From Phycomyces nitens (lineage: Eukaryota > Mucoromycota > Mucoromycetes > Mucorales > Phycomycetaceae): DNA of 64,000 bases. The first letter of the stretch is position 1, and every line of letters begins with the position of its first letter. The notes beneath the pieces were generated by a model. That model made no database searches, was not told the origin of the DNA, and saw only the letters and a list, made by a program, of their open reading frames with translations. The position numbers were made by a program, and so were the translations under genes. This document shows, one piece after another, positions 57,439 through 64,000 of the stretch. The DNA is taken from assembly GCA_022702545.1 (NCBI GenBank), contig JAHRBC010000002.1, positions 1,426,001 to 1,490,000 on the forward strand, in the 5' to 3' direction.

Positions 57439-58934
57439 CACTGCAAAAATACCCCCGATTCCCATATGTGATAGTATATAAAATTCTGAGTGAAATAAAA
57501 AACAAATTCTAGAATTAAATTGAAATGTTATCTTGCATATATAAAAAACAACACATATAAGATAATGAAGTAATTCGGTGGATATAAAGCTCTGCTTTTG
57601 GACGTGTAGGCTTGTTAAACTCAAGAGTGTACAGAACTATAACTGAAAGTGTTATCTTATTTCTTTTTAGTCAAACGTTACATGAATTATTTTTTCAATA
57701 TCAATAAAAAAATCTATTTTTTAATAGATCAAGATGCAAACTTTTTGACTATTTTCTGCAAACTATTCACCTATGTTCTAAAGGACGTATATTTATTGGT
57801 TGTTTAATCCATTTGACACTTTAAACGCTTTCAATTGGGGGTTTATTTTATACCTCTTTATAAATAGGCCATGGAAAATAGTTTACAAATAGATTTTTAT
57901 TGATAAAATATTTTCTCATAATATACAGTCTAGTAATCTGGTCTAGATTCATGGCTATAGCTATATTGATACTAATTTTTTTACCTTTTGAAACACGGGT
58001 AGAGAACATGACTGATTCATTGACTATCATCTTGAATAACTGGAAAAGTAGTTGCTCAAACAGAGTAGACAACCAAGACTTTGAAACCGAATTTTCAGGT
58101 ATACCAAACAGTATTTCAAGATAGATAATGATATAGCAATCAAAAAATGTGTACGCGTAATAGAAAATATATCTATATTTTTCTGTTAGAAAAGCAATAG
58201 GAATGACTGATTACTTACCAAGACAAACTGGCTTGTTGGATATTCCATGTCTTTGTTAAAACGCGGCAATTTTGTTTAATATAAAGAGCTGATAGTAAAG
58301 ACAGAATATATTAGTATTAATAGGGATAGAATATTTAAACATACCAAGTACATTCTGTCCATTCAACTTCATCATTGTCATCTTTGGCCATTGCGATTGA
58401 AATGAGTTGTTCTGAATCTACAAGATGAAGATTACTGATTAGCAACAGCAATAAAAAATAGTGCGCCTATTTACCTTTTTCTTGTGTAAGCATGAATAAA
58501 AGTGACTATAGGATGTCTTTTAGATAATTGAAAAAATGTTAAAGGTTGTCTTTAATTGCGTGAAAATTTTTAAATACTTACCAGAAAGTATAAAGGAAGC
58601 AAAAAGTAAAAAGAAAGAGAAAAAGGGAAAATCGGGAAAAAAGAATTCATATGCATTTTTAGATTATAGTAAGCCCTAATAAATTATGAGAATAATGGGA
58701 TTATGAAAACTATGTACCCAAGACTCTTTTTTTTTATTGTACTCCAGATATTGTTTTTAAAGATATAAATACAGTCTTTTATATATATATATAATACTAT
58801 TGTTCTTATTTGACACTATACCTTATACTGCAAATTATTATGTACGTTTATGTATTCAAAGAAATATATGTTAATATATATGGATTTATTTATGCTTATT
58901 ATTTTATTTTATTTTAAAAAAAAATATTTAGAAA
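57439..58934 (-). other. PT-5 long arm, intron-like signals
   Basis: AT-rich. The minus strand has strong donors near 58583 (TCTG/GTAAGTAT), 58346 (CTTG/GTATGT) and 58217 (CTTG/GTAAGTAA), each preceded by an acceptor-like pyrimidine-AG. One bounded segment (about 58422-58350) reads DSEQLISIAMAKDDNDEVEW. The set resembles the outward intron-dense unit of other PT arms. Not convincing as a gene alone. Confidence 0.35.
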
Positions 58935-60148
58935 ATGTCTTCAAACCAGAGAAACTCAGGATGCAAAGCCAGAGCAAACCCAACTGCTCCCATTCACCGT
59001 GTTGCTGCTAGCTGTATTAGCCAGCGTGAAATCCTTCCAAGGGCCCCCAGTAGCAGTGAGGAAAGTAGTCAAGGACAGACAGAAATGGCCACTGTCCTTG
59101 AAGACTTGAGGTTCCTCAAGTCAAGAATGGGGATGGTATACGATATCGCTGGCAAGACCAACCAGACCATGAGTACGTTCATGGAAGCCCATGCCAGTAG
59201 TGCCCAGAGCCAGCTCCCTCTTGGCCAAGCTGGTCCCATTGGAATGGCTCCTTCTGTTGGCCCCTTCAGCTCACTTGGTACCAGTGATATGAGTGCAATT
59301 GTCTTGGTATGAATATTATTATTATTTTGTTAAAAAATATTTTCTAATAAATTATATCTAGGAATTCATTAATGAGAAGATGTGGAAGAAGAACTTCACG
59401 TCTAACGATCCTGCTCTGATTGCCGAGAATGAAGGCAAACAGAAATGGAATAAGGACAAGAAGATCAACCACCCAGACAATGTCAGAGTCATCAACTACT
59501 TGAGAGACTACATTCTCTCGCAGCCTCGTGCTGCTGGTTTTTGGCCTGGCATGGTAGTGCAAAAAATTAAAAACAATTACAAGTACTACCATCTCACTTC
59601 AAACATGAGTGAAGAGCAAGCTTCTGCCAAGAAGAGAAAGGTTCGGGCTAATACCAGGCTCATCGAGGTTAGTATAAAGACGATTTGATATTTTTAATTT
59701 AATCTGAAAATTTTTATAGATCCACTTGCGCAGGGTGGAGGCCTACAAACGTCACTGGAGGGCAATCGATGAGGAGATGGGCCATAAGCCTGAAAACCCT
59801 GATGAGATGGCCTATCTCCATGTCCTCCAGAAGGATGTGATGTCTGATGGTGAATCAGACATGGAAGACGTTGCGCCTGGTATTAGCATGCGTGTTCTTT
59901 GTGTTGCTCGTCCCAGTTGGAGAAGCGATGAGGTAATTAATATTTTGTAGAGTGATGTGCTGATTGATGAGAAAAGACTGATAAATTTAATATAGTTGAA
60001 CCGGCTTCTGGAGGTCATTGACCGTCTTGCAAGAGAGGATGACCTGAGACGGTCATCAACAAAGACAAAGACAAGAATGCCCAGACAGCAAAAAACGATC
60101 AAGGAGATTCCTGCCCCAAGTCACCTGACTTTGAATTTGCCTGCCTGA
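58935..60148 (+). CDS. P5: PT-family partner protein, intact
   Basis: Exons 58935-59306 (372 nt), 59362-59667 (306), 59720-59932 (213) and 59996-60148 (153), all phase 0, give 347 aa. Exon 1 starts MSSNQRNSGCKARAN, has VLEDLRFLKSRMGMVYDIA and ends SAIVL. Exon 2 opens EFINEKMWKKNFTSNDPALI, then AENEGKQKW and VRVINYLRDYIL, and ends in a basic SAKKRKVRANTR, a good nuclear localisation signal. Exon 3 has IHLRRVEAYKRHW, KDVMSDGESDMED and ends VARPSWRSDE at the splice site. Exon 4 is LNRLLEVIDRLA and a Pro-rich end. It converges on T5, with 113 bp between the stops. Function unknown; accessory DNA-binding subunit inferred. Confidence 0.88.
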
Positions 60149-60261
60149 GTATTCAAAAATGAATAAATCTTTGTTTTTGTCTTTTTTACTTTTTAAACAC
60201 ATGATTCGCAAAACAAACTATGAAGTTATGATTAAGAAAAAGAGAGATAAGATAAATATAT

Positions 60262-63200
60262 TTAGGCAGAAACCTTTCTAGGCAAAGGGACAACTAGTTT
60301 TTTGTTAATGTTACTACTAGATTTATAATCCACAATTGCAACAGGCAGGAGAATCCGATGGACAGGAAGAATGCTTTGAAAGTCAAGAGCCAAAAATTCA
60401 TCCTTGTGAACCTCAATTCCTTCAGCCTCTCTGGTGGTGTCTGATGTGGTCTTGAACCAGTTTACAAAAGCAAAGGTGTGTTGACTGTTGTAGGCATTTC
60501 CACGATGCGAAGAAGAAACAGCAGGACTAAATGTGTGAACAAATAGATACTGAATCTCTCCAACATACGCGTACACTGCCTCGGTCTTTTCCTCAACAAA
60601 CAATGCTTGGATGTATGACCTATTTCGACGTTTACCACTCCTTCCTTTGAATATTTGGCCCATGATGTTGATTGATGCAAGCATTTCAATCCAGTCATTG
60701 ACAAAAGTGGTCGAGGCCATGGTGTCTTTGCAGCTGGTAATGTTTTTGTCCCCATGGACAACCTGGTAATACTCTACTAGACAATTGTATTCCAGTCTAA
60801 GCATCATGCTCATTGGTTTCTTTTTCAATGGCAGAGTTGACAGTGGCAAAGGCTCATTACCACAAATTGTTAACAATGGGTTCTCTGCAAATTCAAGAAA
60901 TTCTGGCAATGAGAAGGCAGACAAGTCAAGGCATGGAATTTGGGCTGTGGTGATGTTTGGACAGATGGTCAACTTGCTGAATACGTCTGAGAAATATTGT
61001 CCATTTGGTGTGCTTAGGAAACCACGAACAAAATCTCCCTTTCTTGTATCCTCAACGAAACTTCTCATATACGTGGCCTCAAACTCACTTCTCCTGTTGG
61101 TGTTGATATTCTTGAGTATACTATTGTACCTCTCGAAACCAAAGAGCCAGTAGCTGTAAACTGGACCAAAGTCCAGAACGGTTTCACGAAGGTGAAGATG
61201 TAAGTGCATATTGGGGGAGAGGAGGTCAGGCTCATACAGTTGCTCACAACCTTTACCAAACTGCTCCAAGTTCTTGTGCACGTCTTTGATATCATCCTCT
61301 GAGATACTTGGTTTTGAAAGCAAACGGCAGGCATTCACAAAGAACATCCAGTTTTTGAACATTGGCAGTGGCAACACGTTCTTCAACACCACGGGAGAGT
61401 ACACCAAGCACCACGACTTCCACTCGTCAGCCTTCATGAATGGGAACCCCTTCCCAATCTTTGTCTTTAGTGCTGTATAGTCGGCTGGCAACACCATTTT
61501 CTCCACCATCTTCTGCATGGCAACGAGTTTCCTACTGTCAATTAGACCATCTGCAACCCATCTCTCCATCATTCTCTTGGCAGTGCCTAAGAAAAGATTG
61601 TGCATTGGATCGATGATCGTGCAGCGGACAACGTCAAAGTACTGGAGACGATGCAGTTTGGACCAGCGAACACCACTGGCAACTTCAAGGCGCTGCCTCT
61701 CAGCTTGAGTGGCTGCATTTCTCCAGACCTCAGCATCCTTATGATTATCATCTCTAGTGCGAAGGAGCCACTTTGAAGAATCAAATCCAGAATAATTAAC
61801 AGAGCTCGTTCCAGCTAACTGAGAGAATTGACGATTGCATTTATGACAGGCATTGGTACTAGTATGGGATGTGAATCCACATACTTTTCTTGCAGCGGGG
61901 ATGTCACAAGCAACAACAAAGAGAGCAGTGCGGATTCTCACACCAGATGGACATTGGTGGGTCTTGACCTTGATACCCAGGTACAGCTCTTCCAATTCGT
62001 CAACAAGAGGTCTGAGATAGTTATTGATTTCTGATGTCTTTGCTTCTTTAGGTCCAGGCATTAATCCCACGAGGATGACGTTCTCCTTTTTAAACCTGAC
62101 ATCGCGAGGAAGATTGTTTACTGCCAAGTAAATGGCACCACACGAATATGACACACCATCAAATGGCTGAAACCAGTCAATATTCAGCGTCAGCATTATA
62201 GAGCGGCTGTCATCAACAAAGAGGTCACCATTGATGTCTTTGAGACTGTTCCACATCGCACCATCATACACATCAAACATTGTCTTTTCCACTTTGGGAC
62301 CACGATTCCAAGAGTTGATTTGGGTTTCAAAATTGGGCCAAGAAAAGAGAGTCTGCAGAGAGTGTTTGACAGATTGGTACACATACGATTTCTTTGGGAT
62401 TGTGGACGAACTGGACTTGAACAAGCTATGGCCACACAAGGCGCTGTTTCCAAACTTGTTAAAGGTACAGAAAAAAGGTGCACCATCATTCTCATAAATA
62501 CTGTGGCATTCACCACATGCAACATATTTTTTGATTCCCTTTGTCAAGGTGTTCATTCCTGCCATGCTTTTGAGACCAGAGACACTTGATGGGACTCGGA
62601 AAGAATCGCCAAAAAAATCCAGGATCTTGTTTACAATTGCAATCAAGATAATTGCGCCTTCATTGACAACGTAAAAGGAAATGAACAGGGCAAGAGCCTT
62701 GACCACAAAGCCGTGAATGAAACTCAATTCTGAGTTGAATTCTGAAAAATATCAACACAAAACACCTCATTAATATACAATCTATATAGATGGGTGGATT
62801 AGCATCTCAGGTACTACACAAACCTTCATTATCAAGCATCTCATCTTCACTTTCGCTATCAGAGTCAGAGTCAGAGTCACCAACTGAGCTGCATTCATCG
62901 TCTGCACCAAAAATGGCATCAGATACAGAAAGAGGTAGGTTTCTAATGGGTTCTTGTACCCCCTCATGTCCTTCAATATCGGTTTCCAAGTCTGCCCAAG
63001 TGTAACAACATTGGTTTAATAAAAAAAACAATAAAATTTTAAAAAATCCTTACCACCAGACTCAAAATCCATGGCCTCTACATTGTCTACGGCCTCAAAA
63101 TATTGCTCTTCATCATCAACAATTTCCATTGCTATTTAATTCAAAAACATATTTATTATTAATTAAATAATTTACAAATCCAAATATAAAATATATCTTA

Positions 63201-63352
63201 CATCTACCACCAAAAAAACTGTTTTTGGCATCTTCTTTAAGCATATGACGCTTAAATGTTTGAGCTGTGAGAAAATCAAATCCTCCTTCTTTGTTCTTGC
63301 AAATAGAACATCTGCATTCTTTTGTTCTTGTAGATTTATGGATAGGAGCCAT
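60262..63352 (-). CDS. T5: Tnp2/Plavaka-like transposase, intact
   Basis: Exons 63352-63202 (151 nt), 63131-63054 (78), 62991-62824 (168) and 62741-60262 (2480) join in phase 1 to 958 aa. Exon 1 (MAPIHKSTRTKECRCSIC, GGFDFLTAQTFKRH) is the Cys/His cluster. Exons 2-3 are acidic and Ser/Asp-rich (SDSDSDSESEDEM). Exon 4 has ISFYVVNEGAIILIAIVNK, CGECHSIYEND, NIDWFQPFDGVSYSCG, LVGLMPGPKEAKTSEIN, ACDIPAARKVCGF, CHKCNRQFS, IIDPMHNLFLGTAKRMMERW, FPFMKADEWKSWCL, NMHLHLHLRET and YSYWLFGFERYNSILKN, and ends VVPLPRKVSA. No stop or frameshift. The start codon lies 252 bp inside the right end, so the promoter must lie in or beside the TIR. Confidence 0.95.
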
Positions 63353-64000
63353 TGTTTAATAAATAATTTAAAATGTTTTGGTTTAACAGTAAAGAAGATA
63401 TATTCAGGTATAGTTTATTTGATATGATTTGAGTTTAATATTTATTTTTCATGCTACACTATTCTCTACAACCAATAAAATCTATCAAAAATATGGTTTT
63501 TTCTCTTAACTCACAAAAAAGGGCCTGAGCTAGAAAATTGACCTTTATATCCCATACCTACTGTATGAACTACACATATGGGAATCAGGGGTATTTTTGC
63601 AGTGATGATTAGAATGAATATTCAAGTAATTAATCAAACTAAAGATCTGAAGATATTAAATAATAATTATATATATATATCATTGTCAAATCTAGATCTT
63701 ATAAATATTAAGATAGACAACATTTCTTGATATCGGGCAAGTACCAACTGGAACACAGATAGATCCTCTGCTTGATTGATATGTCATAAGAATAACAATT
63801 CATTTTTATATTTATAATCAAAATACCCAAAGATTTTTTCAAGCAGACCTTAACACTAAATAGTAAAATGTATGTTGATACTTGAACAGCTATATTTTAT
63901 AGAGAGATGACTATCAGACATATACTTACAATTGAATAAATACCAGAATCTGTAAATCATGAGCCAACAATTAAACAAGGGAAAGAAGAACATGTCTGCA
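63353..64000. other. Right end of PT-5 and following AT-rich sequence
   Basis: 63353-63604 is the T5 leader and right TIR. 63605-64000 is AT-rich sequence outside PT-5 with no supported gene. Confidence 0.5.

Larger units (their letters stand above)
57439..63604. mobile_element. PT-5: two-gene CACTA/Plavaka-like transposon, intact and probably autonomous
   Basis: The left end begins CACTGCAAAAATACCCCCGA; the right end reads inward CACTGCAAAAATACCCCTGA. The 32-bp TIR has one mismatch. The TSD is ATG at 57436-57438 and 63605-63607. It is 6166 bp with no insertion. P5 (plus) and T5 (minus) are both open from start to stop. This is the best candidate for an active copy in the window. Confidence 0.95.

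Overview
This window looks like a transposon graveyard, and partly a nursery, in the AT-rich genome of a fungus. The short GT-AG introns, Plavaka/CACTA-type transposases, Harbinger, Tc1 and Ty3/gypsy elements suggest an early-diverging filamentous fungus, probably Mucoromycota; that assignment is inference. The only clear host gene is a tRNA-Asp(GTC). Almost everything else resolves into nested mobile elements whose ends can be read from terminal inverted repeats (TIRs) and target-site duplications (TSDs).

The main content is five copies of one two-gene DNA transposon family, called PT here: PT-1 6548-14010, PT-2 16752-31939, PT-3 33852-40413, PT-4 47348-57085 and PT-5 57439-63604. Each has ends of the form CACT(G/A)..AAAA, and four have a perfect 3-bp TSD (CAC, TTC, TTG, ATG). 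With later insertions removed, each is about 6.1-7.0 kb. Each carries two convergent genes. T is a Tnp2/Plavaka-like transposase of about 920-960 aa with an unusual Cys/His N-terminal exon. P is a four-exon partner of about 330-360 aa that I do not recognise; it has a 306-nt second exon and a conserved RP(S/G)WRSDE motif at its third splice junction. PT-5 has both genes open and is probably autonomous. PT-3 has an open T but a frameshifted P. In PT-1, PT-2 and PT-4, T is broken.

A second CACTA family, called CGG here (ends CACTA(C/T)GGCGGAA), has one full copy at 20274-27659 with TSD AAC. Its 919-aa transposase is open and its divergent partner gene has one stop. Three internally deleted derivatives lie at 5959-14805 (split by PT-1), 14806-16751 and 31940-33505. 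The last two flank PT-2 as inverted arms.

Other elements are: a decayed Ty3/gypsy gag-pol at the left edge (1-3841); a second gypsy gag-pol spread over 43163-33506 and interrupted by PT-3 and two solo LTRs; two more solo LTRs; a 5'-truncated LINE with a 13-bp TSD, itself split by CGG-1; a frameshifted Tc1 element inside P1; and an apparently intact two-gene PIF/Harbinger element (47564-51067) just upstream of T4.

The order of insertion can be read directly. PT-2 was hit by the LINE, and the LINE by CGG-1. A CGG derivative was hit by PT-1, and PT-1 by Tc1. Gypsy-2 was hit by LTRs and PT-3. PT-4 was hit by Harbinger.
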